From positions 124,001 through 188,000 of the forward strand of contig NZ_JPWF01000007.1 in NCBI RefSeq assembly GCF_003326675.1: a DNA stretch of 64,000 bases. Reading direction: 5' to 3'. The notes beneath the pieces are model-generated. The model did not search any database, was not told the origin of the DNA, and saw nothing but the letters and a program-made list of their open reading frames with translations. Positions 16,792 through 25,941 of this stretch are shown here, one piece after another; position 1 is the stretch's first letter; every line of letters begins with the position of its first letter. This stretch comes from Thalassospira profundimaris. Its GTDB lineage: Bacteria > Pseudomonadota > Alphaproteobacteria > Rhodospirillales > Thalassospiraceae. A program made the position numbers and the translations under genes.

Positions 16792-19176
16792 ATGCCAGTT
16801 TCCCGCCTTGACGCAGAAGATTGCGGTTTTCCGCATTTCCGTATTCGCAGCCCTCATAAAGACCAACAGCCGAAAATTTTCGATTTCTCGTCGCATTATC
16901 GCGCCGCCGAGGCCCTTAAATTCGGGCTTTCGATGTCCGAACCGGGTTTCAACATCTTTGTTCTTGGCCTGGATCGCGCCGGGCGCATGACGGCGACACT
17001 TGATTATCTGAACAAGGCAATGGAAGAACGTTCAGCCCCCGATGACTGGGTTTATCTGAACAATTTCTCGCGCACCAACCGGCCGCGCCCCTATGCCCTG
17101 CCCGCTGGCGAAGGCCGCAAGCTTTTATCTGCGATGGAAACCCTGATTTCCCATCTGCGCGAAGCTTTCGTTTCGGCCTTTAACGCGCCGGCCCACCTGA
17201 CCGAAACCCAGACCCAGACCGAAGAAGCACGCACCCAGTTGCGCGAAAAGTTTGATGCCCTTCGCGAATATGCCCGCGAACGCGGTCTGGACGTTCAGGA
17301 AAATGAAAAAGGCGTGATGATTGTCGCGCTGAACGAAGAAGGCGAACCGGTTTCCCTTGATGAAATCCCCAAGGAACGCCGTAACGAAGCAGAAGACGCC
17401 TTTGAAGAAGTCGCCGAAGAAGCCCGTAAAACCCTTCTGTCGACCCGCGACCTTGAAGAACAGATTGCCGATACCCTTGATAGTCTGCGCCGCGGTGCTG
17501 CCAAGGTTGTCCTGAAACCGCGCATCAAGAAACTGCGCGACAAATTCACAAGCCCGGGCCTTAAGGCATGGTTCGAGGCGCTTGAAAAGGACATCCTTGA
17601 TAATATCGATGCGTTCGAGGAAGCCAGCGATCAGCCCGCCATCGAAAGCGGCGACGGCAAAATCCCGGAAACCGTTGATGATCGTTATGCCGTCAATCTT
17701 TTGATTGATCATTCACGTGACAAGCATCCCGATGTCGTTCTGGAACCAAGCCCCAGCTATGACAATCTTTTCGGGCAAATTCAGTACCGCCCGATGGGGG
17801 GCGGCATGCATCCGCATTTCAGCCTGATCAAGCCGGGTGCGCTTCATCGCGCCAATGGCGGGGTTCTGGTTCTGCGTGCGGAAAGCCTGCTTGAACATGA
17901 AGAATGCTGGGGTTTCCTGAAGGCAGCCCTGCGCGACCGTGAAATCCGTATTGAAGAAACCCACAAGGGCGGCGCACCGACGGCTGGCGCGCCGGAACCG
18001 CGTCCGATCCCGCTTGATCTTAAGGTCGTGATCGTTGGCGCGCCGAAATTCTATTACACCTTCTTCTCGCTGGATGTGGATTTCAGAAACCATTTCCGCG
18101 TCAAGGCTGACATTGATGCCGATATGCCTGCCGCCGGTCGCAATATTTCGATCTATACCGGCCTTCTGCGTGAATCAGCCCTCGCACGGTCCGGTATTCC
18201 GGTTGATAACGGTGCGATCCGGCAACTTCTTGGACAGGCCGCACGCTGGGCTGGTGAACGCGACAAACTGACTGCCCAGATCGAACGGGTCGAAGATGTC
18301 GCGATCGAGGCCAGCGCCCTTGCCAAATCCGATGGCCGCGAAAGCATCCGGGCGGCCGATGTCAGGCGTGCGATTGAAGAACGCCGTCATCGCAATTCAC
18401 GCCTTGAAGACAAATCGCATGAACGGGTTCAACGCCGCGAAATCCTGATTGATAGCTATGGCGCGGTTGTCGGTCAGGTCAATGCGTTGACCGTGCTTGA
18501 CTACGGCGATCATGCATTTGGCCTTCCGGCACGCGTTTCGGCACGGTCCTATGTCGGAAGCCTAGGGGTTTTGAACATCGAACGCATGGTCGATATGTCA
18601 GGCCCGCTGCAACAAAAGTCGGTCATGACGATTGAAGGATTCCTGAAATCACGCTTTGCCCAGGACTTCCCGCTTTCATTTGCCTGCAACGTCACGTTTG
18701 AACAGAACTATGGCGGGATCGAAGGGGATTCAGCATCGATGGCGGAACTTTGCGCCATCATATCGGCGATTTCAAACATCCCGATGCGCCAGAATATTGG
18801 CATTACCGGATCAATGAACCAGTTTGGCGAAGCCCAGCCGGTTGGCGGTGTTTCGCACAAGATCGAAGGGTTCTATCGCATTTGCGCAGATCAGGGCTTT
18901 ACCGGTGATCAGGGCGTTATCATCCCGCAAGCCAACGCCGAAAACGTTGTCCTGCGCGAAGAAGTCGTTCAGGCCATCCGCCAGGGTAAGTTCAACATCT
19001 GGACAGTTGAACATATCAATGACGCGATTGAGCTTTTGACCGGCATGCCGTCTGGCGACCGCGCTGACACCCAATACCCGCCCGAAAGCGTCTATGGCAA
19101 AGCCATGGAACGGTTGCGCCGAAACGACCAGATTTTGCGCGACCGTTATGCTTATCCGCCGCGCGCGGAGATGTAA
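16792..19176 (+). CDS. Lon-family (S16) protease with an AAA_32-type N-terminal region
   Basis: The 794-residue protein ends in a Lon-type Ser-Lys protease domain with GDSASMAELCAIISAIS carrying the catalytic Ser. GGVSHKIEGFY carries the catalytic Lys. The N-terminal part matches the YcbZ/LonH-like group, with FNIFVLGLDRAGRMT at the nucleotide-binding loop. There Walker-A Lys and Thr/Ser read Arg and Met, so ATP binding may be weak. A helical insertion lies at about 140-290. I chose the ATG at 16792 because the family similarity starts there; a GTG at 16711 would add 27 residues and overlaps an inverted repeat. The next gene starts 2 bases after its stop. It probably degrades misfolded or tagged cytoplasmic proteins. 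Confidence 0.88.
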   Translation: MPVSRLDAEDCGFPHFRIRSPHKDQQPKIFDFSSHYRAAEALKFGLSMSEPGFNIFVLGLDRAGRMTATLDYLNKAMEERSAPDDWVYLNNFSRTNRPRPYALPAGEGRKLLSAMETLISHLREAFVSAFNAPAHLTETQTQTEEARTQLREKFDALREYARERGLDVQENEKGVMIVALNEEGEPVSLDEIPKERRNEAEDAFEEVAEEARKTLLSTRDLEEQIADTLDSLRRGAAKVVLKPRIKKLRDKFTSPGLKAWFEALEKDILDNIDAFEEASDQPAIESGDGKIPETVDDRYAVNLLIDHSRDKHPDVVLEPSPSYDNLFGQIQYRPMGGGMHPHFSLIKPGALHRANGGVLVLRAESLLEHEECWGFLKAALRDREIRIEETHKGGAPTAGAPEPRPIPLDLKVVIVGAPKFYYTFFSLDVDFRNHFRVKADIDADMPAAGRNISIYTGLLRESALARSGIPVDNGAIRQLLGQAARWAGERDKLTAQIERVEDVAIEASALAKSDGRESIRAADVRRAIEERRHRNSRLEDKSHERVQRREILIDSYGAVVGQVNALTVLDYGDHAFGLPARVSARSYVGSLGVLNIERMVDMSGPLQQKSVMTIEGFLKSRFAQDFPLSFACNVTFEQNYGGIEGDSASMAELCAIISAISNIPMRQNIGITGSMNQFGEAQPVGGVSHKIEGFYRICADQGFTGDQGVIIPQANAENVVLREEVVQAIRQGKFNIWTVEHINDAIELLTGMPSGDRADTQYPPESVYGKAMERLRRNDQILRDRYAYPPRAEM

Positions 19177-19178
19177 GA

Positions 19179-19940
19179 ATGACAAGACCACCCCAAGACA
19201 ATCCGGACTACTCGGCATCGTTGCCGCGCAAAGTCGGTATGTCTGCTTTTCGGGGTGGTCTTTCTTTTTTGACAGGTTTTGTAGTTTCGCTATCAATCAG
19301 TCTGGCGATAACCGGCACGGCCCAGGCACAAGCAGCGGGAAGCACAGCTATCCCGACCGGCGTTGATATCATCCCGACCGATCTTCCTGCGCACGCATCC
19401 GAGCCGGTTTCATCAAACCGCCCACGCAGTCTTCTTCCCGGCACGATCCCGATAGATGACACAATCGAAGGTGACGACGAACTGCCGTCGCTGGCGACAC
19501 AGTATTATCAAACTCTGACAGGATCGGTTCCGAAAGCGGCCCAGCGCAAGGCACCGGCCGCAGTAAAGCCTGCAGCTCCCCAAAAGCTGCCAGCCCCGCC
19601 CACTTCCGAGATATCAACGAAGAACGCAGCCACAGTTGCCCGGACAGAAACGGCAACATATATGCCCGCAACACTGCCCGCTGATCCAGATGGCAAATAT
19701 CTGATCCAGCTTGGCGCATTTCACGACACCATCACGGCCGAAAGCTATTGGGCGAGTTTTATGGTGCGATACCCCGATCTTTCCAAATCCCATGACAAAC
19801 AAATCGTCGCTGCCGATTTGGGGACCAAGGGGATTTTCCATCGGTTGCAGTTAACCGGGTTTGGCGATTTCGAATCCGCCAAACAACAATGCCGCCGGCT
19901 TAAAACCGACGGCACCGATTGCTTCGCAACCCATCACTAG
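19179..19940 (+). CDS. SPOR-domain protein with signal peptide or membrane anchor
   Basis: The 253-residue protein has a hydrophobic segment at about 24-46 with an AQA-type cleavage site, a Pro/Ala-rich linker, and a C-terminal SPOR domain (about 173-250, KYLIQLGAFHDTITAESYW to RLQLTGFGDFESAKQQCRRL). SPOR domains bind denuded peptidoglycan strands at septa or poles. It is placed 2 bases behind the Lon-like gene, so the two are cotranscribed, although their functions do not obviously connect. Periplasmic location is predicted from the signal. Confidence 0.85.
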   Translation: MTRPPQDNPDYSASLPRKVGMSAFRGGLSFLTGFVVSLSISLAITGTAQAQAAGSTAIPTGVDIIPTDLPAHASEPVSSNRPRSLLPGTIPIDDTIEGDDELPSLATQYYQTLTGSVPKAAQRKAPAAVKPAAPQKLPAPPTSEISTKNAATVARTETATYMPATLPADPDGKYLIQLGAFHDTITAESYWASFMVRYPDLSKSHDKQIVAADLGTKGIFHRLQLTGFGDFESAKQQCRRLKTDGTDCFATHH

Positions 19941-19971
19941 GTCCAACGCATGCCCGTTCGGGCCGCAATGA

Positions 19972-20280
19972 TCAGCTTCCCGAAGACAGCATCACGATCT
20001 TGTCGACGATCAATGTCGTTGCTTCTGTGCAGGTCGTCATCAGGGCGGTGTGACCGGTAACGCGCACCTTGTCGCCCGGACGGAATCGGCTTGCCTTGTT
20101 GGCCAGTGCATAAAGGGTTCCATCCTCTGCGCGGAAGGTCACGCATTCCCTGCCCTGATCGGTAATTTCACCGGCAACCGTAAAGTTATCCTTTTGCAGA
20201 ACCGAACAGGCCGATAGCGCAACAGCAACGCCCAACACCGCAATTTTCCCAGCAATCCCAACCATCAACCGGTTTTTCAT
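19972..20280 (-). CDS. Small lipoprotein with an OB-like domain
   Basis: The 102-residue protein has a type II signal peptide ending in the lipobox LSAC. A compact beta-rich domain follows (GEITDQGRECVTFRAEDGTLYAL, FRPGDKVRVTG). It resembles the DUF5818 type of bacterial envelope proteins, which I propose but cannot confirm. The start follows a good AGGAGAA Shine-Dalgarno. It converges with the SPOR gene and is divergent from the first GGDEF gene. Outer or inner membrane anchoring is expected, and no enzymatic motif is visible. Confidence 0.8.
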   Translation of the reverse strand: MKNRLMVGIAGKIAVLGVAVALSACSVLQKDNFTVAGEITDQGRECVTFRAEDGTLYALANKASRFRPGDKVRVTGHTALMTTCTEATTLIVDKIVMLSSGS

Positions 20281-20400
20281 CGGTCGTTCTCCTGTGCGTG
20301 AACGTTTTGTTTGGACACGAATTCTTTCGTATCGCGTTAAGGTTCTTGTAACGCCATCAACGATACAACGGTAGCTACCTTTTAATGGTTACAACATCCA

Positions 20401-21120
20401 ATGTCATTGATTACAAGACAGCCCATGGAAAAGACGCAGATAGAATTGCTCATGGAACTTGCCGCTGATTTTCAGCAGCAAACGGCCATTAACAATCGCG
20501 CCAGCGAGCAAACCGAACAACGTAATGCTCTGTCTACCCTGGTTGATCTTGCACGTGACATGCAAAACCGCCTTGATCAACAGCAAAACAGAATCCGCCA
20601 ACTCGAATTAATGGTCGAGACCGACGAACTTACCGGTCTTTACAATCGCCGTGGTTTCATGCGCCGCACCCGCGAAGCATTGGCCCGTGCGGGACGTACC
20701 GGCGAACGCGGATTGATGGTGATTGCCGATCTTGACGGTTTTAAGGAAATAAATGACCAGCACGGCCATGCGGCCGGTGACGCGGTGCTTCGGCATTTCG
20801 GTCAAAACTTGCGCACCCATACACGATCCGACGATTATGTCGCCCGATTTGGCGGTGACGAGTTTGCAATTCTCATGACCGGCAGCAGCCCGGATGCCGC
20901 ACAAAAACGCATCAATCAGCTTAAACAGGCCACAGCGCGCTTCCCGTTGATCTGGCAAGGCACACCTCTCGCGATCAGGGCAAGCTTTGGCTATACGGTT
21001 TACGATGCCAAAAGCGATATTTCCGATCTGATTCGTGTCGCCGACCATGACATGTATGGCCAAAAACATGCATCGCGCAGCAAACCGGAAGCGGGCGAAG
21101 AAGGCTCTGACGCGGCCTGA
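20401..21120 (+). CDS. Diguanylate cyclase with N-terminal coiled coil (first of two paralogues)
   Basis: The enzyme should condense two GTP into c-di-GMP. Residues 1-75 are helical and probably coiled coil, with no transmembrane segment. The GGDEF domain starts at DELTGLYNRRGFMRR (about 78) and has ADLDGFKEINDQHGHAAGD and the intact signature FGGDEF. The inhibitory-site motif RSDD lies five residues before it, so both activity and product inhibition are expected. An ATG at 20425 is an alternative start; neither has a clear Shine-Dalgarno. It is followed by a close paralogue 336 bases downstream. Confidence 0.9.
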   Translation: MSLITRQPMEKTQIELLMELAADFQQQTAINNRASEQTEQRNALSTLVDLARDMQNRLDQQQNRIRQLELMVETDELTGLYNRRGFMRRTREALARAGRTGERGLMVIADLDGFKEINDQHGHAAGDAVLRHFGQNLRTHTRSDDYVARFGGDEFAILMTGSSPDAAQKRINQLKQATARFPLIWQGTPLAIRASFGYTVYDAKSDISDLIRVADHDMYGQKHASRSKPEAGEEGSDAA

Positions 21121-21280
21121 TATTGCCGCATGATTTTTCCTGAAATTCCGATATGCAATCGCCTGATCCGGAATCGCCCGTTTCGAATCCTGACCGCGCA
21201 TCTGCGTCAATCGCTTGCCGCGTCGGTTAAAATCGCTGCAGCATTTTCACTTTGGGCAAATGATCAGGCCGCACATGTCG

Positions 21281-21316
21281 CAATATTCAAACATGCGCAT
21301 GTTGCGTGAAATATTG
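21281..21316 (+). promoter_or_regulatory. Nested palindrome in the 336-base gap between the two GGDEF genes
   Basis: The stretch 21121-21456 holds no gene I can support. In it, ACATGCGCATGT (21291-21302) is a perfect 12-base palindrome flanked by CAATATT (21281) and AATATTG (21310). This looks like a binding site for a dimeric regulator of the second GGDEF gene. Confidence 0.4.
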
Positions 21317-21456
21317 AATTCGAAAGGCATCGCGGCCCTTATTGTATCTTTTAAAGGTTAAACAACAACCTACTGACATTGTTCAGTTTTGTGTCAGCAA
21401 CCTTTGGCAAATTCCCCTTCGACAACAGTCAGACAATTTTACTGTCGGGGGACGAC

Positions 21457-22140
21457 ATGTTTTTCATTACAGACGAAGATTTGCGTGAATTGCGCTCGAT
21501 GGGAAGCGCGCTTTTAACCATTACGAAAAAAGACGCAAGTCCGACACTTGCCAATTCAGTAACGTCACTTATTCAGCACACACGATCCTTGCAGAACAAA
21601 CTGGATCATCAACGTTCCCGCATTGATCAGCTTGAAAAGCTGGTCGAGGCTGATGAACTTACAGGTGCCTATAACCGGCGGGGATTTCTGCGCCGGTTTC
21701 GTGAAACATTGGCACGATCAAAACGCACCGGACGTCATGGCATTCTGATCATTGCAGACATTAATGATCTTAAGAAAATAAACGACACTTTCGGGCACCA
21801 GCTTGGTGACGCCGCCATTTGCCACTTTGTAAAAGTGATGAAGTCTCATGTCCGTGCTGATGACTATGTAGCGCGCATTGGGGGCGATGAATTTGCCATT
21901 CTACTGTGCGAAGCAGACCAGGACAAGGCAAGCACCCGCGTTTCCGATCTTGAATTCGCCCTGAAATCCTTTCCGTTGATGGGGCGGCGTTTATCCATGA
22001 AACTGTCCGCAAGTTTTGGCTTTGCCCCTTTTGATGGCGACAGTGACCTGCAAAATCTTCTGAAGGCGGCAGACGAAGAAATGTATCAGAACAAGGCACG
22101 CCAAAAGCCCGCCTTAAAGCTGGTCTCGGACGTCGTTTAA
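21457..22140 (+). CDS. Diguanylate cyclase paralogue with N-terminal coiled coil
   Basis: This 227-residue protein has the same layout as the upstream gene, with a helical N-terminus (residues 1-65) and a GGDEF domain starting at DELTGAYNRRGFLRR. The signature IGGDEF and inhibitory site RADD are intact. The metal/substrate segment reads ADINDLKKIND where the family usually has D-x-D-x-F-K, so the second Asp is Asn and Phe is Leu. The first Asp is kept and activity is likely but not certain. I use the ATG at 21457 after GGGGGA; a TTG at 21379 would add 26 residues. Tandem duplication of the pair is the simplest origin. Confidence 0.88.
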   Translation: MFFITDEDLRELRSMGSALLTITKKDASPTLANSVTSLIQHTRSLQNKLDHQRSRIDQLEKLVEADELTGAYNRRGFLRRFRETLARSKRTGRHGILIIADINDLKKINDTFGHQLGDAAICHFVKVMKSHVRADDYVARIGGDEFAILLCEADQDKASTRVSDLEFALKSFPLMGRRLSMKLSASFGFAPFDGDSDLQNLLKAADEEMYQNKARQKPALKLVSDVV

Positions 22141-22161
22141 GCCCCGGAAATTGCCAATTTG

Positions 22162-22204
22162 AACAGCCGCGGAAACCTTGATTGGCATTCGCGCTGTTTT
22201 TTTT
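22162..22204 (+). terminator. Terminator after the second GGDEF gene
   Basis: AACAGCCGCGGAA pairs with TTCGCGCTGTT (one bulge) around a 13-base loop, followed by eight T. Confidence 0.75.
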
Positions 22205-22312
22205 GGCTTATCCAGTGCAAATCCTTCATTTCCTTAGTAAGATCGCCATCTAATAAAGGCGGTAAATACTGCCACAAATTCAGATCAGGCGGCTTTTGAT
22301 GACGGTTCACGA

Positions 22313-24196
22313 ATGACAGACAGCATAGGCTATTCTGCGGAAACAAATGATCAGGACCTTTTGGCTGCTATGGCATTCTGCTGGGCAGACATGCTTCTGG
22401 AGGTCGACGAGAACGGTTATATCCTGTTTGTCGCAGGCGCAACTGAAAGCCTTTTGGGATGCGCACCGGATCGTCTGATTGGCGAAGCCCTTGAAAAACT
22501 TGTCGTAAAATCTGAACGCCCGTTGCTGCGCGCATATCTGCACACCAGCAACGGACTGAAACGCCTTGAAGAACTCGATCTCGATTTTCAACTGTGCGAA
22601 TCTGATGACAGCCCGCTAAAGGACGCAGTACCACTTTCACTTAGCGGCTATGTAATCGCCGATCCGTCGAGCCGCTATTATATCGCGGCACGCCATCGCG
22701 CCATTCGCCCACGTGCCAGATCGGGCATTGACCGGATCATTCTGCAAAATGCCGTCATTCAGCAAAATCAGAAGGCAGAAACACGTCAAAGCAAGTTGCT
22801 GAACACCAAAGAGGTCACTTGCTATCACAGTGAAGCATTGGTCGTTCTCGAAAACCTTGCCGCGTCACGTTCACAGGCCGAAACCGCCGCGACCAACGAA
22901 TTGGCACGCCTGATCGGCATTGGTGCCAAGCGTCTGTCATCGTTTAGCGCATCAGACATTCTGAGTTCTGGCAGATCGACCCAAATCCATCCGGTTGATG
23001 AACCGATGATCGAGCTGGAACGACGCATTGTGGCCTATGCCAGTGCCCTGCGGGCAGAACTTGAAGATCCGATCAAGGATGAAATTCTGTCTGACCCTGC
23101 CCCGCTTGGTCACGAGGGTCTGGCGTCACTGACCAATAGTGCCAACACGCTGCCCAAGAAAGCAGATCAAAAGGAAAACTGCGATCCGTTTGGACGCGAT
23201 TACGACATTGCCCGCAAAATCCATCATTTCGATGCGGATAATGACGAAAACGACCGTGACACCAACCTCACCCGTGCTGTTGCCTATGCGCTGAACCGTA
23301 TGCAGCGCAAAGCCCAGAACGAAGTTACTGCTGCCAGATTGTCTGCCAGCCTGCCGCACCTGATCAACGAGACATTGAAGTCCGTTCGGGCCTTTCGTGA
23401 AATTGTCGAAAACGGCTCGTTCGCGGTTGCCCTGCAACCGATCGTTCATTTGCGCAGTCAGGAAATGCACCATTTCGAAGCTTTGGCACGCTTTAATATC
23501 GGTGACAGTCCGCTTGCGGTTGATCAGATCATTCACTTTGCCGAGGGGACAGGCCTGATTACCGAGTTTGACCTGGCAATGTGTGAAAAGGTTCTCGATC
23601 ATTTGCGCGACAATGCGCAAAGCATCCCTCACCCTGTTGCGGTCAACCTTTCGGGGCATTCGCTTGAACAGGCGGACTTCCTTCCCGCACTTGCCAGATT
23701 GCTGGATCGCTATGACATCGCGCCGCATCGCATTCTGTTTGAAGTAACGGAAACATCGCGCATTCGTGCACTTGATGACGTCAACAAAGGATTGCAGGTG
23801 CTTCGTGAACGCGGGCATGAAATCTGCCTGGATGATTTCGGCGCAGGTGCCGCCAATTTCGAATATCTAAGCGCCCTTGATGTCGACATTATCAAGTTTG
23901 ACGGCGGTGCCATGCGCACTGCCCTTGCCACACAAAAGGGGCGCGCATTCCTGAAGGCGACGGCCCTACTTTGTAATGACCTTGGTATCCATACCATTGC
24001 TGAAATGATTCACGATCAGGCCAGCTATGAAATGGTGCGCGATCTGGGAATTGATTTCGGCCAAGGATATCACCTTGGTCCACCTGTTACGATCAGCAGT
24101 GCAGAATGCTTTGATAAATTGAATTCCGGCATTTCAAATGTCGGCGCGGAAGAGACGGACACTATCGTCTCGACCGCCACAGGAGGAAGCCTATGA
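22313..24196 (+). CDS. EAL-domain c-di-GMP phosphodiesterase with N-terminal PAS
   Basis: The 627-residue protein begins with a PAS-like domain (about 25-125, DENGYILFVAGATESLLG). A helical middle section without a recognised domain follows. The EAL domain lies at about 365-605 with ALQPIVHLRSQEMHHFEALARF, AVNLSGHSL, FEVTET, LDDFGAG, IIKFDG and IAEMIH. The Glu of EAL, the Asn, the Glu, the two Asp and the Lys used for metal and substrate are all present, so hydrolysis of c-di-GMP is likely. Its stop overlaps the start of the PAS-GGDEF gene (ATGA), giving a directly coupled synthesis/degradation pair. Confidence 0.88.
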   Translation: MTDSIGYSAETNDQDLLAAMAFCWADMLLEVDENGYILFVAGATESLLGCAPDRLIGEALEKLVVKSERPLLRAYLHTSNGLKRLEELDLDFQLCESDDSPLKDAVPLSLSGYVIADPSSRYYIAARHRAIRPRARSGIDRIILQNAVIQQNQKAETRQSKLLNTKEVTCYHSEALVVLENLAASRSQAETAATNELARLIGIGAKRLSSFSASDILSSGRSTQIHPVDEPMIELERRIVAYASALRAELEDPIKDEILSDPAPLGHEGLASLTNSANTLPKKADQKENCDPFGRDYDIARKIHHFDADNDENDRDTNLTRAVAYALNRMQRKAQNEVTAARLSASLPHLINETLKSVRAFREIVENGSFAVALQPIVHLRSQEMHHFEALARFNIGDSPLAVDQIIHFAEGTGLITEFDLAMCEKVLDHLRDNAQSIPHPVAVNLSGHSLEQADFLPALARLLDRYDIAPHRILFEVTETSRIRALDDVNKGLQVLRERGHEICLDDFGAGAANFEYLSALDVDIIKFDGGAMRTALATQKGRAFLKATALLCNDLGIHTIAEMIHDQASYEMVRDLGIDFGQGYHLGPPVTISSAECFDKLNSGISNVGAEETDTIVSTATGGSL

Positions 24197-25929
24197 CGCC
24201 CCACCATCCTGTTGGAGCAAAGGATCACGATTTGAATTCATCAGATGATCTGACCAACTATGATGCAGATGTTTTCGCCCTTGACCCCAAGGTCATGGCA
24301 CAGGCCGAAGCACCAGTCATCGTCATGGACTCGCATGGCGTGCCGCTATTTGCCAACAAGAATGCAATCGGCTTTGCACGTGGCATCCGCGAAGGCCTTT
24401 TCCCCGAAATTTATCAACTGATCCGTCGCACACTGTCCACACCGGGCGGTGTCGTTGAAATGATGACCTTTGAAGTTCAGCGCGGAACCGCAACGCTTGA
24501 ACTGACGGCCCTGCCGACGGCAAATAATCAGGTCATGATCCTGCCACGCGATGTCAGTATGGATCGCAACCTGCGCGAAGCCCTGATTGATTCGCGTCAG
24601 CGTTATCGTGATATCGTAGAAGTTTCATCGGCCTTTGCCTGGGAAACCGATGAAAGTGGCAAGTTCGTCTTTGTTTCACCGCGCGGTGCACTGGGATATC
24701 GCGCCGATGACATTGTCGGGCGCTTCCCGCACAACTTCCTGCTTGATACTGCCGATCAGGACAGTGAACACGTATTCCGCAGCCAAACGGCAGTACGTGA
24801 TGTCCCCGTCTGGTTCCGGCGTTCCAATGGCAAGGATGCCTGTCTTTCAGTGTCTTCCACGCCGGTTTATTCGCGCGATGGCCGCTGGATCGGCACACGC
24901 GGACTGGCCCATGACATTACCGAACAGCGCCGACGCGAAAGCGAAGTTGCAACCGCCCGAAACCGTGACCGCCTGATGACCTATATCGTGCGGACCATGC
25001 GTGATGAAATTGATCCGCTTCTGGTCTTAAAGGGCGCATCCGAGGCCAGCACACGTGCCCTTGCCTGTTCAAACTGCGTGATATTCAAACGCAACGATGA
25101 AACAGACGCGCTGGAAATTGCTGCCGGTGATGACAGCACAGATACCAGCAACATCGCGCAGCAGGCTTTGGGGCAGCTTCAAAATGCCGGTGATACCTTT
25201 GACGCCCATATTGGTGATTACCGGATCGTCGCGTTGCGATGCCATTATCACCAGCGCAACAATGGTGCAGTGATCTTTATGTTTTCGGCGGACCATCCGG
25301 AACCGACAGATGGCGAACGCGCCATCATGACCGAAGTTGCCGATCAGGTCGGGATCGCCATCGAACAGGCGATCCAGCATGAACGCATCCTGACCTTGTC
25401 GCGGACAGATGGCATGACCGGCCTTCTGAACCGTCGCGCCTTCTTTGACGAACTCAAACGTCGTCACAGCAGGCTGCAGCGCGAACGTGATCCGGCGGCA
25501 TTGATGTATGTCGATATGGACAATTTCAAAATGGTCAACGACATCCATGGGCATCAAACAGGTGACGAAGCCATTCTGGCCCTGACACGGGTCCTTCAGG
25601 ACAATGTGCGCCCGGCGGACCTGATTGCGCGTCTGGGGGGTGACGAGTTTGTCTTGTGGCTTGAAGGGGCCGATGTTGTTGCCGCGTCCGGACGTGCCCG
25701 CCTGCTGATGAAAGAAAGCGCGGTGCTTGGTCAATATTCCGGTGACAAAGACCATCCACTGGGCATATCAGTTGGTATCGCAGTTCATGAACCGGGCTCA
25801 AAAGAAAGCCTGGAACAACTTGTGCAGCGCGCAGATCAGACCATGTATCAGGTCAAGAAACGGGGTAAGGGTCGCTTTGGCATCGCAGGCGCCCCCGGAT
25901 CAGACGCACCGGCAAAGATCGAAGATTAG
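24193..25929 (+). CDS. Diguanylate cyclase with PAS and GAF sensor domains
   Basis: The 578-residue protein has an N-terminal PAS-like segment (about 30-130), a clearer PAS domain at 135-255 (RYRDIVEVSSAFAWETDESG), and a GAF-like region at about 275-400. The GGDEF domain starts at DGMTGLLNRRAFFDELKRR, with YVDMDNFKMVNDIHGHQTGDE and LGGDEF; the inhibitory-site motif RPAD precedes the signature by five residues. No membrane segment is seen, so sensing is cytoplasmic. It starts in the stop codon of the EAL gene behind an AGGAGG Shine-Dalgarno and is followed 12 bases later by a DUF2336 gene. Confidence 0.92.
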   Translation: MTPHHPVGAKDHDLNSSDDLTNYDADVFALDPKVMAQAEAPVIVMDSHGVPLFANKNAIGFARGIREGLFPEIYQLIRRTLSTPGGVVEMMTFEVQRGTATLELTALPTANNQVMILPRDVSMDRNLREALIDSRQRYRDIVEVSSAFAWETDESGKFVFVSPRGALGYRADDIVGRFPHNFLLDTADQDSEHVFRSQTAVRDVPVWFRRSNGKDACLSVSSTPVYSRDGRWIGTRGLAHDITEQRRRESEVATARNRDRLMTYIVRTMRDEIDPLLVLKGASEASTRALACSNCVIFKRNDETDALEIAAGDDSTDTSNIAQQALGQLQNAGDTFDAHIGDYRIVALRCHYHQRNNGAVIFMFSADHPEPTDGERAIMTEVADQVGIAIEQAIQHERILTLSRTDGMTGLLNRRAFFDELKRRHSRLQRERDPAALMYVDMDNFKMVNDIHGHQTGDEAILALTRVLQDNVRPADLIARLGGDEFVLWLEGADVVAASGRARLLMKESAVLGQYSGDKDHPLGISVGIAVHEPGSKESLEQLVQRADQTMYQVKKRGKGRFGIAGAPGSDAPAKIED

Positions 25930-25941
25930 GAGGAATGCCCG

